Shown: positions 24,224-33,608 of the stretch, piece after piece | Layout of the letters: the number at the start of each line of letters is the position of its first letter | How positions within the stretch are numbered: position 1 is the first letter of the stretch | Origin: Bacteroidales bacterium | Lineage (GTDB): Bacteria; Bacteroidota; Bacteroidia; Bacteroidales; UBA932 | Length of the DNA: 36,917 nucleotides | Direction of reading: 5' to 3' | Assembly (NCBI GenBank): GCA_017415715.1 | Contig: JAFQFD010000040.1 | Coordinates: forward strand, 1-36,917 | Made by a program: the position numbers and the translations under genes | Notes under the pieces: generated by a model | The model's database searches: none | What the model saw: only the letters and a program-made list of their open reading frames with translations | Told to the model about the DNA's origin: nothing

Positions 24224-25091
24224 CGACATGATTCTCCTTGACGTCGGAGGCACTTTCGTGAAGTCCTCTCTGGGCATCGCTGGCAAAGGCGCTGTCGAGG
24301 GGACCTTTGCGAGCACACCGATGTCATCGGACGGATCTGCGGAGGAGATCGCAGTGGCATTCCGTGCAGCTGTGGCAGGCCAGATGGAAAGGGCTGCGGC
24401 ATGCGGAGCATGCATCAGGACCGTAAGCGTGGTCATGCCAGGGCCGTTTGACTATAAGAACGGCGGCATATTCCTTATGAAGCACAAGTTCGCGGCAGTA
24501 TACGGAAAGACTTTCCGTGAAATACTCGGAGATGTCATCGCTCCCGAGACTCGTCTTGTCTTCGCGCATGACGTGAACGGAGCCCTTGCCGGAGCCCTGA
24601 TGCTGCGTCCCGAGCTGAAGAAAGGAAACGTGGCCATGTCAACCCTCGGAACAGGTCTCGGATTCGCTTATGCAAAGGACGGCGTAATCCAGGAATCCCC
24701 TATGGGCTCACCCGCTGTCGACCTCTGGAATGCACCTTATAATGGTGGCATCCTTGAAGACTTCGTATCAAGGAGAGCCATCCTGCGCTTCTTTGCCGAG
24801 CAGGGCGGAGTCCTTGCCGAAGGAGAGGATGTGAAGGAGGTAGCCGACAAGGCGCGTGAAGGTGACGAGAAGGCTCTCGAGGCATTCCGCTGCGCAGGCA
24901 GGCATTATGCCGCCGGAGCGAAGGATGTCGTGGAGAGGCTTCAGATCGGCCACCTTCTCTTCGCAGGTCAGATAGCGAAATCCTTCGATCTCATGGAGAA
25001 GGAAATCGTAGAAGGACTTGGCGACAATGTGGAAGTGTCCGTGGTGGATGACATCCAGGGCACCGTCCTCGTGGGAATCGCTTCATTGTAA
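24213..25091 (+). CDS. ROK-family sugar kinase
   Basis: The 292-residue product shows the sugar-kinase/actin fold: LLDVGGTFVKSSL at the phosphate-1 site (8-20), VVMPGPFD (about 75), HDVNGALAGAL (about 113) and STLGTGLGF (about 145). These fit ROK kinases, which phosphorylate cytoplasmic sugars with ATP. The usual ROK zinc motif CxCGxxGCxE is absent. The corresponding stretch reads SPAVDLWNAPYNGGILEDF, so it belongs to a zinc-less branch. I chose ATG 24213, which overlaps the previous gene by 11 bases. ATG 24228, just after that gene's stop, is a plausible alternative. It likely phosphorylates the product of the isomerase or a sugar delivered by the MFS protein. Confidence 0.8.
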   Translation: MKNSDMILLDVGGTFVKSSLGIAGKGAVEGTFASTPMSSDGSAEEIAVAFRAAVAGQMERAAACGACIRTVSVVMPGPFDYKNGGIFLMKHKFAAVYGKTFREILGDVIAPETRLVFAHDVNGALAGALMLRPELKKGNVAMSTLGTGLGFAYAKDGVIQESPMGSPAVDLWNAPYNGGILEDFVSRRAILRFFAEQGGVLAEGEDVKEVADKAREGDEKALEAFRCAGRHYAAGAKDVVERLQIGHLLFAGQIAKSFDLMEKEIVEGLGDNVEVSVVDDIQGTVLVGIASL

Positions 25092-25125
25092 ATTCACAGA
25101 AAAATAATAACAAACTAACCTTATT

Positions 25126-28100
25126 ATGATGCTAACAAAACGTATGAACGGATTAAGAAGAGTGCTTGCACTATGCTTCGTATCCGCTTGCGCCATGCTT
25201 TCAGCATTCGCGCAAGACAGAAACGTCTCCGGTGTCATCCTGGATGAAACAGATACAGGAATCGCCGGTGCCTACGTTGTAGTAAAGGGAGAGACCCGCG
25301 GCGCGATGACCGACGACCAGGGTAGATTCAACATCAGCGTCTCTCCATCAGATGTACTCGTCGCATCATTCCTCGGATATCTTGACGAGGAAGTGAAAGT
25401 CGGCGACCAGACTAAAGTGACCATCAAGCTCGTCCCTGCAGAGAACGAACTCGAGGGCGTAGTGAAAGTGGCTTACGGTACACAGAGAAAGGCATCCGTT
25501 ATCGGATCCATCAGTACCGTGGACATGGGAGTCCTCCAGCAGTCACAAGGTAACCTCTCCACCAGCCTTGCCGGTAAACTCGCCGGTGTGGTTGCAATCC
25601 AGAAGACCGGTGAGCCGGGTGCTTCGGCAGATTTCTGGATTCGTGGTGTGAGTACCTTCGGAGCCAACTCTACTCCTCTCATCCTCGTGGATGGCGTAGA
25701 GCGCAGCATGGATATGGTAGACACTGAGGACATCGCTTCCCTCTCTATCCTGAAGGATGCTTCCGCTACAGCTCTTTACGGTGTGCGCGGTGCGAACGGT
25801 ATCGTGCTCATCACGACAAAGCGCGGTGCGGAGTCGAAGCCTCAGCTCACAATAAAGGTGGAGACAGGTATGACTTCTCCTGTGAAGCTTCCTGAAATGG
25901 CAAGCACAGGCGAGTTCATCGACTTCCTCAACAATATGTATGTAAACAGCGGCCAGGCAGCTATCTTCAATGATTTCCAGAAGGAGCAGTATCTTGCTAC
26001 AGCCATGGGACTCGAGGGATGTGATCCTGACCTCTATCCGTCAGTAGACTGGGTGAACGAGACGTTCAAGAACCAGGCGATGACTACAAAGGCAAATGTC
26101 GGAGTATCGGGCGGTACCAAGAACGTACGCTACTATGTCGGCGGTTCATACTATCTCGAGGACGGTATCCTCAACACTGCTGCAAACGACCGTTATGACG
26201 CCCAGATGAGCTATCAGAGGTTCAACTTCCGAACTAATGTCGACATCAACCTTACCAAGTCTACAGTACTCGGTATGAATGTGTCTACTCAGTTCACAGT
26301 GAAAAACTCTCCTGCTGCGGGTCTTGACGCTCTCCTCACTCAGACAATGACCATGACCCCTACTGCGATTCCGCTCAAGTATACAGACGGAACACTTGCT
26401 TCAATCAAGGGTACTCCAAACCCTTACAACCTCCTCAACGAGAGAGGTTATTCAAACACCAGCAGCAACGTAGCGCAGTCTACCGTCTCCCTCACTCAGG
26501 ACTTCTCAGACTTTGTGACAGAGGGTCTTACCGCGCGTGTCGCATTCTCATTCGATGCTACCAACGTAAACACTCTCAACCGCTCTATCCTTCCAAAGAC
26601 ATACAGAGCGATCGGAAGAGATGACGACGGCAATATCCAGTATGAGGTGATCGACGATTATGCAGGTTACATCACCCTTGACACATCACACAGCGGAACA
26701 CGCTATATCAACTTCGAGGGTTCGGTGAACTATGAGCGTCAGTTCGCTTATGCTCACCGCGTGAGCGCAATGGTACTCTACAGCATGAGATCTCTTTCTC
26801 ATACTCACCCTGGCTCCTATATCGCAGCCTTCCCATACAAGTCAATGGGTGTTGCAGCACGTGCGACATACTCATACAAGGACCGCTACTTCTTCGAGTT
26901 CAACATGGGTTACAACGGATCTGAGAACTTCGCTCCAGGACACCGCTTCGGTTTCTTCCCTGCAGTCGCTGTCGGATACATGATCAGCAACGAGCCTTGG
27001 TGGGAGCCTGTTTCAGACGTGATCAACCTCCTCAAGTTCAAGGCTTCATACGGTTCTGTAGGTAATGACCAGATCGGTGGAAGCCGCCGTTTCGCATATA
27101 ACACCACCATCAATACAAGCGCAACAGGCGCTGCATGGGGTACGGTGCCTAACTCTTCTGCTACCGGATATCAGACCGTAGGCGGTATCACGACATCAGA
27201 AATGGGTAACTCCGAGGTCGAGTGGGAGCAGGCAACAAAGAGCAACGTCGGCATCGAGCTCGGTCTCTTCAACGACCTCACCATCCAGGCGGACCTCTTC
27301 CGCGACTACCGTGACGGCATCTTCCTCATGCGTCAGTCCACTCCATCTGCAGTAGGTCTCCAGAAAGACCAGTATGTGAACATCGGAGAGATGCTCAACC
27401 GCGGTTTCGACATGTCTGTAGAGTATGACCACACATTCCTCAACGGCTTCCGCGTTTCTGCAAGAGGAAACTTCACATTCAACCGCAACCGCCTCATCTA
27501 TGACGACCAGCCTACACCGGTCGAGGAATACCTCAGCAACGTAGGATTCGCATACAACCAGAGAAAGGGTCTGATCTCATGCGGTCTCTTCGAGAGCCAG
27601 GAGGACATCGACAACTGGCCTGAGCAGACATTCGGTGACGTTCAGCCGGGTGACATCAAGTATAAGGACATCAACGGTGACGGTTATGTTGACCAGTATG
27701 ACAAGGTGGCCATCGGATATACCGCAATCCCTGAAATCAACTACGGATTCGGTGTCAGCCTCGGCTACAAGGGCTTCGACCTCTCTGTATTCTTCAGCGG
27801 TGTTGCAAACGTTACACGCCAGATCGGAGGTTCCAACCTCTACGGTGCATCATCGTCACCTCAGCTCACAGGACAGGTGTTCAAGGATGTAGCCCTCAAT
27901 CACTGGACAGTAAGCAATCCAAATCCGAACGCACCATATCCAAGACTCGGCACTACACGTTCGAACAACAACGTACAGACTTCAGACTACTGGACTCGCG
28001 ACATGAGCTTCCTCCGTCTGAAGAACGCAGAGTTCGGATACACCTTCCCTAAGAAGTGGACAAAGAAGGCAGGAATCCAGGCCCTCCGCCTCTATGTGGC

Positions 28101-28221
28101 AGGAACCAACCTCCTCACCTTCTCCGAGTTCAAGCTCTGGGATCCTGAGCTTGAGACAGCAACAGGTGCAAGATATCCTATCACACGCAACGTAAGTCTC
28201 GGATTGAACATCAATTTCTAA
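25126..28221 (+). CDS. SusC-like TonB-dependent outer-membrane transporter
   Basis: The 1031-residue product has a signal peptide (about 1-29, ends SAFAQ) and a carboxypeptidase-D-like regulatory beta domain (about 32-112). A plug domain (about 118-235) carries the SusC signatures FWIRGVSTFG and SILKDASATALYGVRGANGIVLITTKRG. A long beta-barrel region closes at the C-terminal Phe (VSLGLNINF). It imports oligosaccharides across the outer membrane with TonB energy and pairs with the SusD lipoprotein that follows. It begins 34 bases after the ROK gene, with no clear new promoter, so it is probably in the same operon. Substrate class cannot be read from the sequence. Confidence 0.95.
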   Translation: MMLTKRMNGLRRVLALCFVSACAMLSAFAQDRNVSGVILDETDTGIAGAYVVVKGETRGAMTDDQGRFNISVSPSDVLVASFLGYLDEEVKVGDQTKVTIKLVPAENELEGVVKVAYGTQRKASVIGSISTVDMGVLQQSQGNLSTSLAGKLAGVVAIQKTGEPGASADFWIRGVSTFGANSTPLILVDGVERSMDMVDTEDIASLSILKDASATALYGVRGANGIVLITTKRGAESKPQLTIKVETGMTSPVKLPEMASTGEFIDFLNNMYVNSGQAAIFNDFQKEQYLATAMGLEGCDPDLYPSVDWVNETFKNQAMTTKANVGVSGGTKNVRYYVGGSYYLEDGILNTAANDRYDAQMSYQRFNFRTNVDINLTKSTVLGMNVSTQFTVKNSPAAGLDALLTQTMTMTPTAIPLKYTDGTLASIKGTPNPYNLLNERGYSNTSSNVAQSTVSLTQDFSDFVTEGLTARVAFSFDATNVNTLNRSILPKTYRAIGRDDDGNIQYEVIDDYAGYITLDTSHSGTRYINFEGSVNYERQFAYAHRVSAMVLYSMRSLSHTHPGSYIAAFPYKSMGVAARATYSYKDRYFFEFNMGYNGSENFAPGHRFGFFPAVAVGYMISNEPWWEPVSDVINLLKFKASYGSVGNDQIGGSRRFAYNTTINTSATGAAWGTVPNSSATGYQTVGGITTSEMGNSEVEWEQATKSNVGIELGLFNDLTIQADLFRDYRDGIFLMRQSTPSAVGLQKDQYVNIGEMLNRGFDMSVEYDHTFLNGFRVSARGNFTFNRNRLIYDDQPTPVEEYLSNVGFAYNQRKGLISCGLFESQEDIDNWPEQTFGDVQPGDIKYKDINGDGYVDQYDKVAIGYTAIPEINYGFGVSLGYKGFDLSVFFSGVANVTRQIGGSNLYGASSSPQLTGQVFKDVALNHWTVSNPNPNAPYPRLGTTRSNNNVQTSDYWTRDMSFLRLKNAEFGYTFPKKWTKKAGIQALRLYVAGTNLLTFSEFKLWDPELETATGARYPITRNVSLGLNINF

Positions 28222-28228
28222 CCAGCGA

Positions 28229-28266
28229 GAAAACTTCAGTTTTCGAAGCCGTCCCGGGTAGGGACG
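28229..28266 (+). promoter_or_regulatory. Two tandem hairpins between susC and susD
   Basis: GAAAAC/GTTTTC (28229-28234 with 28239-28244) and CGTCCC/GGGACG (28250-28255 with 28261-28266) each form a perfect 6-bp stem with a 4- or 5-base loop in the 60-base gap. They have no T run, so they more likely protect or process the mRNA and adjust the susC:susD ratio than end transcription. Confidence 0.45.
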
Positions 28267-28281
28267 AAAAACATATAAAAA

Positions 28282-30267
28282 ATGAAAAAAATCATATATA
28301 CATTATCGACATTCGTAGTGCTTGCGCTCGGCGCCGTGTCTTGCGACTCATACTTCGATGTGGAGCTTCAGGACCAGGCGACCATCGAGGAGATGTTCAG
28401 CAAGAGAGGAACAGCCCGTCAGCTCGCAGCACACATGTATGCTTACCTTCCTAAGGAGGAGAATCCTGTGGATGCCACCACCGAGGGAGGTTTCTCAGGA
28501 CGTACTGATGCACGCCAGGTCAACGCTTCCGCATATGCGAACAACGTATTCGACCTCCGCGTAGGTGACTACAGCCCTGCGTCAATCACAGGCTATCAGC
28601 TTTGGGAGAATTACTACAAGGCAATCGCTCACTGTACTCTCGTCATCGATAACATTCACCTCGACAAGGAGGATAATGAGCAGGTTCGTGATTATATGAA
28701 GGCTGAGGCCCGCTTCATGCGCGCTTTCTACTATTTCTGCCTTTTCCGTACATACGGTCCTGTCATCGTGTGGGGCGACAAAGCCGCTCCTTCAGATGCA
28801 GTGGGTTCTACTCTTGACAGAAACACTCTCGAGGAGAACATCGACTTCATCGTGTCAGAACTTGACAAGGCCATCGAGGTGCTTCCTATGAGCATTACCG
28901 AAGTCGGTCTTCAGGAAGGATCGGACATGGGCCGCGCGACAAAGGGTGCAGCCATGGCCCTCAAGTCAAGAGTGCTCCTTTATGCAGCGTCTCCGCTTTA
29001 CAACGGAAACGAGCTTTATGCCGGCATGACAAACTACTACGGCAAGGAGATATTCCCTCAGACCTATGATGCAAAGAAATGGGAAGAGGCCAAGAAGGCA
29101 GCCAAGGCTGTCATAGACCTCAACTATTACAAGCTCGTTGGTGCAGGTACAGAAGCTACCGGAGACAAGTTCACCGACGGTATCAAGGCATACCAGAACA
29201 TCTTCTTCGAGCAGTGGAACGATGAGACCATCTGGGGATGGTGGATGAACTTCTACACTGACTGGCTCGGCCGTACAGGCGGATTCATCGGTGCTTGCGC
29301 TCCACGTAACATCACCGTCGAGGGATGGCAGTCATGTACTCCTTCATTCAAGCTTGTCGATGCTTATGCAATGTATGAGTCAGGCCGTTATCCTGTGACC
29401 GGTTATGACAGGACTTCGGGAATGGACGACTATTCCAAGCCGATCATTGACGCACAGGCAGGATATGAGGCTGAAGGATTCAGCATGACAACTCAGTACG
29501 AAGCTGAGTGGGCAGGCGAATTCGAGGCACACAACTCTACTCTCGGACGTGAGCCGCGCTACTATGCTTCACTCGTTCCTAACGGATACTACTGGCCATG
29601 CGACCCTAAGCTCAAGACCATGACCAATCCTAAGACATCGTCTACAACATGGACTGCAGAGGACATGAGATGTCATTTCTGGAGAGGTTCAGGCGCGCTT
29701 TGCGAGCGTTGGGACCAGACTTCGTCAAACAACTACTTCGGTTATGCATGGCGCCGTCTCTACAAGGCGGACAACCCTCTTGATGTAGGTGCGGACTACC
29801 AGCAGATAAAGTATGTCTACCCTGCATTCCGTCTTGCCGAGATCTACTTCAACTATGCAGAGTGCTGCATCGAGACAGGTGACTATGCAGAGGCAATCAA
29901 ATACCTCAACATGATCCGTAACCGTTCAGGCCTGAACAACCTCGAAGAGGCTTATCCGGGCATTGCAAGCGATCCTGAGTTCCTCAGATGGTGCTTCCGT
30001 CAGGAGAAGATGATCGAGTTCGCTATCGAGGGTCCTATGCATTTCTATGACAGTTGCCGCTGGATGACCGCCGAGGAGAACTTCCCTGTTCTCAACTGGA
30101 CACTCAACCTCAACGACGCAGTCGACTATCATGATTCATGGGTTCGCTCAAGCGATGACTTCCCTCTTGCAAAGCATGCGAAGTTCACAAAGAGAGACTA
30201 TCTCTTCCCTCTCGATTCGGATCAGCTCGCAGAGATGACAAACTATACACAGAACTACGGATTCTAA
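28282..30267 (+). CDS. SusD-like nutrient-binding outer-membrane lipoprotein
   Basis: The 661-residue product has a lipoprotein signal (GAVSC, Cys21). The helical SusD/RagB framework is visible: repeated Tyr/Trp-rich helices, MKAEARFMRAFYYFCLFRTYG near 139-159 and RLAEIYFNYAECCIETGDYAEAIKYLNMIRNRSGL near 516-550. It is longer than many SusD proteins (500-550 residues), with extra material around residues 290-470. It caps the SusC barrel and binds the glycan at the cell surface. It follows susC and precedes the DUF1735-type lipoprotein by 5 bases, the usual SusC-SusD-SGBP order. Confidence 0.95.
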   Translation: MKKIIYTLSTFVVLALGAVSCDSYFDVELQDQATIEEMFSKRGTARQLAAHMYAYLPKEENPVDATTEGGFSGRTDARQVNASAYANNVFDLRVGDYSPASITGYQLWENYYKAIAHCTLVIDNIHLDKEDNEQVRDYMKAEARFMRAFYYFCLFRTYGPVIVWGDKAAPSDAVGSTLDRNTLEENIDFIVSELDKAIEVLPMSITEVGLQEGSDMGRATKGAAMALKSRVLLYAASPLYNGNELYAGMTNYYGKEIFPQTYDAKKWEEAKKAAKAVIDLNYYKLVGAGTEATGDKFTDGIKAYQNIFFEQWNDETIWGWWMNFYTDWLGRTGGFIGACAPRNITVEGWQSCTPSFKLVDAYAMYESGRYPVTGYDRTSGMDDYSKPIIDAQAGYEAEGFSMTTQYEAEWAGEFEAHNSTLGREPRYYASLVPNGYYWPCDPKLKTMTNPKTSSTTWTAEDMRCHFWRGSGALCERWDQTSSNNYFGYAWRRLYKADNPLDVGADYQQIKYVYPAFRLAEIYFNYAECCIETGDYAEAIKYLNMIRNRSGLNNLEEAYPGIASDPEFLRWCFRQEKMIEFAIEGPMHFYDSCRWMTAEENFPVLNWTLNLNDAVDYHDSWVRSSDDFPLAKHAKFTKRDYLFPLDSDQLAEMTNYTQNYGF

Positions 30268-30272
30268 TCTGA

Positions 30273-32312
30273 ATGAATATGAAGAAGATTTTCAAGAATA
30301 TCTTGCTTTCTGCACTGACGATTGCTGCCGTAGCATCCTGTGCGGATGACAGAAACAACTTTCTGCCTGAAGATTCATTCGGCTTCAACAACAAGGCCGG
30401 TGAAAACGTGCTTACCCTTCCTCTCTACGGAGGTTCATATGACATCGACGTGATCAAGAGCGGAAAGGGACTCAACGAAGGAGTTGTGAACATAACTACT
30501 TCAAACCATGACCTGCTCAACTTCAACAAGCAGTATGGTGTCGAGTACATTCCTCTCCCAAGCGACCAGGACCTTTACTCATTCAGCACCGAGAGTCTGA
30601 CTTTCGGTCTGGACGATGTGACCAAGCCTGTGACCGTGTCATGGGATGTTGCCAAGGTTGCCGCTTTCATGGAGCAGGAGCCTGCAAACCAGTATTGCAT
30701 CCCTGTGGCTCTCCGTTCGGACAATCTTGAAGTGAACGAAGGAAGAGAGGTGTTCATCCTCAACCTCGTGACTTCTACTATCACTGCAGAGCAGACACTC
30801 CTCAGCCGCACTTACGAGTGGGAGTCTGAGCCTGCTTCTGAGACTATGGACATCACAGTACGCATCGACAAGGCCATCCCGGGCATCGACCTCACAGTCG
30901 ATTTCGAGGTTGACAACAGCCTTATCGCCGCATACAACGAGGCTAACGGAACCAACTATGAGGCGGCTCCGGAAGGACTTGTCACCATAGGTGCCGACCC
31001 TGTCCTCAAGGCTGGTGAGGGATATGTCCTTCTCCCTGTGACCATCAACACCGAGGCTATCGCCGAGGATATGGAGATCGAGGTGGACGGTGTGAAGGAA
31101 ACCAGGCATCTTGTGAAGAGAAACTGGGACGGATATGTGGTTCCTCTCAAGCTTTCAGGCATGTCTGTTGACGGCGTGAAGGTCAGCAATGACCTTACTT
31201 ACATCGTAGTGAAGGGTCTCGAGCCTATACCTCCACAGCTCTTCAACCGCGTATGGGGCATCTATGCCACTTCATCTACAAATCCATGGCAGGCTACATT
31301 CGGACTTTCTGACTGCCGTAACTTCACTATGGACGATCAGTATATCTATGTTCCTCAGTCTGCAGGCGGAGACCCTGTATTCAAGGCTATCAGCATCACT
31401 GACCCTACTCAGGTGAAGAACGTGAATGTCGAGGGCGTAGCAGGTGGTACCCACACACTCTCATGCGCCAGAATGATTCCTAACACAGACCCTGCAGTCA
31501 ATAATGGTAAGGACATCCTTTCTGCATGCTGTCTGTCTGTCGGAGACGGTTCACACCTCCACTTCTATGTATGGCTCAACGGCATCGACAACGCTCCTAC
31601 CCTCAGCATGGTAGAGGACTCAGGACGTCGTCTCGGTGACAAGTACATCGTTGTCGGAAGCTGGAACAACGGTGAGGTATACTGCAAGGACTACAACACA
31701 GGAAACATCGTTCGCTACGCAATGCTTGACGGACGCTTCGGTGAATGGCCAGGCGCTGACGGCCTTGCATACGCACGCGGACGTTGCGACTACAACGCAT
31801 CAGTTGCTGACGCTGCAGGCTGCATCGGTTCTGCATACATCTATCCTGGCGCAGCAGGAGCTGTAGCAGGCACAGTTCCAGGATTCCTCGTTTCTTCAAC
31901 TGCAAGTGCTCATTATGTAGCAAATGTTTCAGGTAATGTATACGCATCATCTGCAGACCTCGGCCTGCCGCTGACTCACGGATACAGTTTCTTCAAGGAT
32001 GACAAGACCAACCTGAACTACATCGCATACGTTGCTCTCACTGCAAACCAGGATCAGGGAAGCGTAAAGGTTATCTCAGACTTCAACGGTACAGCTGACG
32101 GATTCATGAGCGTGCTCCAGAAGAACGAGGTCATCTTCGAGGCTCCTGTACAGGATGCAATGGACGCAACTGTGCTTTCACCATGCCCTGCAACCCACTC
32201 TACAGGTGACTGCGTAGTACGTGAAATCAATGGAGAGACCTACATGGCAGTAATGATCCAGAACGTAGGTATCTCTGTATTCAAGATGAACGCAGGCTTC
32301 ATCGCAGAGTAA
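30273..32312 (+). CDS. DUF1735-type surface glycan-binding protein candidate with beta-propeller-like C-terminus
   Basis: The 679-residue product is a predicted lipoprotein (AAVASC, Cys23). Two N-terminal immunoglobulin-like DUF1735 modules are visible (about 40-170 and 175-312). The second has the typical DNSLIAAYNEANGTNYEAAPEG pattern split between helix and loop. The C-terminal region (about 320-675) is beta-rich, with repeated strands such as DKYIVVGSWNNGEVY, and may be a beta propeller of the DUF4623/DUF5018 sort. Position after SusD suggests a SusE/F-like surface glycan-binding protein. An ATG two codons in (30279) is an equally good start. I infer binding, not catalysis. Confidence 0.75.
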   Translation: MNMKKIFKNILLSALTIAAVASCADDRNNFLPEDSFGFNNKAGENVLTLPLYGGSYDIDVIKSGKGLNEGVVNITTSNHDLLNFNKQYGVEYIPLPSDQDLYSFSTESLTFGLDDVTKPVTVSWDVAKVAAFMEQEPANQYCIPVALRSDNLEVNEGREVFILNLVTSTITAEQTLLSRTYEWESEPASETMDITVRIDKAIPGIDLTVDFEVDNSLIAAYNEANGTNYEAAPEGLVTIGADPVLKAGEGYVLLPVTINTEAIAEDMEIEVDGVKETRHLVKRNWDGYVVPLKLSGMSVDGVKVSNDLTYIVVKGLEPIPPQLFNRVWGIYATSSTNPWQATFGLSDCRNFTMDDQYIYVPQSAGGDPVFKAISITDPTQVKNVNVEGVAGGTHTLSCARMIPNTDPAVNNGKDILSACCLSVGDGSHLHFYVWLNGIDNAPTLSMVEDSGRRLGDKYIVVGSWNNGEVYCKDYNTGNIVRYAMLDGRFGEWPGADGLAYARGRCDYNASVADAAGCIGSAYIYPGAAGAVAGTVPGFLVSSTASAHYVANVSGNVYASSADLGLPLTHGYSFFKDDKTNLNYIAYVALTANQDQGSVKVISDFNGTADGFMSVLQKNEVIFEAPVQDAMDATVLSPCPATHSTGDCVVREINGETYMAVMIQNVGISVFKMNAGFIAE

Positions 32313-32347
32313 TCTTTTTGCAGATTTTACTGAATTTTGATAATTTT

Positions 32348-32376
32348 ATGGGACTGAATTCCGTTCAGTCCCATTT
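32348..32376 (+). terminator. Stem-loop after the glycan-binding protein gene
   Basis: A perfect 11-bp stem (32348-32358 with 32364-32374) with a TTCCG loop is followed by a short T stretch and then A-rich sequence. It lies 36 bases after the stop and 15 before the first DUF4855-like gene. The short T run suggests a partial terminator that lowers expression of the downstream lipoprotein genes. Confidence 0.6.
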
Positions 32377-32390
32377 AAAAATATCTTAGT

Positions 32391-33578
32391 ATGAAGAAAT
32401 TGTCATCATATATCATTGCAGCGTTGCTTCTGACAGGCTGCGGAGCACAGAAGAACCTTTACAAGTGGGAGAAGGACGAAATACGTCCGATCGCTGACGC
32501 CACCATATGCTATGGCGGCCACAGCGCCCGCAACCCGTATCTCTGGACACCTGAGCGTTTCGAGAAGAGCGTCATCTACACCGACGAGCAGGGTCAGGAG
32601 CACTGGTTCTTTGACAATATGATAATGATGGAACTGTGGACCGACAACTACGGCGTGACGTATTCCATCGCCAACGACGGCAGATATTCCTCAAGAAAGG
32701 AGCACTGGCAGGAGCAGCTGGACTACTGGTTTGACCCTCAGCATGGATTCGCCGCTCTGGAGCAGTGCATCGCCGATGCAGCGAAGAGGATAGGAAACCC
32801 TCCTGCAAAGCGCGGAATCATATTCTCACTGCCGGATCCTGTCTATTTCGAGCATTACACCAATGCCATGAAAGGCATAAACAGGAATACTGTGTATTGG
32901 GGCGAGATCGACGGCGTGCAGATGGATTTCGCAAAGGCAGAGGACCGCGTCAAGGCATACAAGTGGATGATCGACCAGGTGCGCGCGAAGTTCGCAGAGG
33001 CGAAATATAAGCATATCGAACTCATAGGATTCTATATTCTTTCCGAGGAGCTCTCCGCTCCGGGCAGCTTCCGCTATGAGTACAAGGAGCACGACAAGAC
33101 CATCAAGGCGGCGGCCGATTACTGCCATTCTGTAGGCGAAGGCTTCTACTGGGTGCCGTATGCAATGGCTCCCGGAATCGAAAGCAGCAAGGAATTCGGC
33201 TTCGACCTCGTGGTGATGCAGCCGAACTACTACTGGACTGATGCAAAATGGAGCTGGGACCAGATCGAGAAGAAGATAGAGGACAACGGCCTCGGCATGG
33301 AGCTTGAGTTCGAAGGCACGCATGGCGAGCCGCTGAAGTCATCTATTCTCAGCAAGCTCAAGAACGGCCAGGCCAACCCATACGCTGCGCGCAACAAGGC
33401 GCGTTTCCAGGAATACCTGGACAACGCCAAGGCGCGCGGCATATACGGCACAAGGCCTTTTGTGCTCTACACAGGCACCAACGCGCTCTACGAAATAGCC
33501 GTATCCGAGGATCCGGAGGACCAGAAGATGTACCACCAGCTCGGAAAATTCATCATAGAAAACCCTTTGAAGCATTAA
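32391..33578 (+). CDS. DUF4855-like lipoprotein, candidate glycan-active enzyme (copy 1)
   Basis: The 395-residue product is a predicted lipoprotein (LLTGC, Cys17). The rest resembles DUF4855, a family without a defined activity that I recall from Bacteroidota and Firmicutes. Strand-like motifs suggest a TIM-barrel fold: IIFSLPDPVYFEHY (143-156), LIGFYILSEE (211-220), GFYWVPYAM (251-259), DLVVMQPNYYW (272-282) and GMELEFEGTHGE (302-313). Glu219, Glu304, Glu306, Glu308 and Glu313 are shared with the next gene's product and lie where glycosidase acids would be expected. That enzyme role is inferred. It shares about the whole domain with the following gene and lacks that protein's N-terminal module. 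Confidence 0.65.
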   Translation: MKKLSSYIIAALLLTGCGAQKNLYKWEKDEIRPIADATICYGGHSARNPYLWTPERFEKSVIYTDEQGQEHWFFDNMIMMELWTDNYGVTYSIANDGRYSSRKEHWQEQLDYWFDPQHGFAALEQCIADAAKRIGNPPAKRGIIFSLPDPVYFEHYTNAMKGINRNTVYWGEIDGVQMDFAKAEDRVKAYKWMIDQVRAKFAEAKYKHIELIGFYILSEELSAPGSFRYEYKEHDKTIKAAADYCHSVGEGFYWVPYAMAPGIESSKEFGFDLVVMQPNYYWTDAKWSWDQIEKKIEDNGLGMELEFEGTHGEPLKSSILSKLKNGQANPYAARNKARFQEYLDNAKARGIYGTRPFVLYTGTNALYEIAVSEDPEDQKMYHQLGKFIIENPLKH

Positions 33579-33581
33579 ATT

Positions 33582-33607
33582 GTCATTTCGAGCGAAGTCG
33601 AGAAATC
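33582..33607 (+). repeat. Palindromic repeat, GTCATTTCGA type (copy 3), abutting a start codon
   Basis: This 26-base element begins GTCATTTCGA and ends GAGAAATC. It is a shorter relative of the copies at 14454 and 15394. It begins 4 bases after the previous stop and ends one base before the ATG at 33609. It therefore fills the intergenic space and covers the translation-initiation region of the second DUF4855-like gene. Confidence 0.65.
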
Positions 33608-33608
33608 C

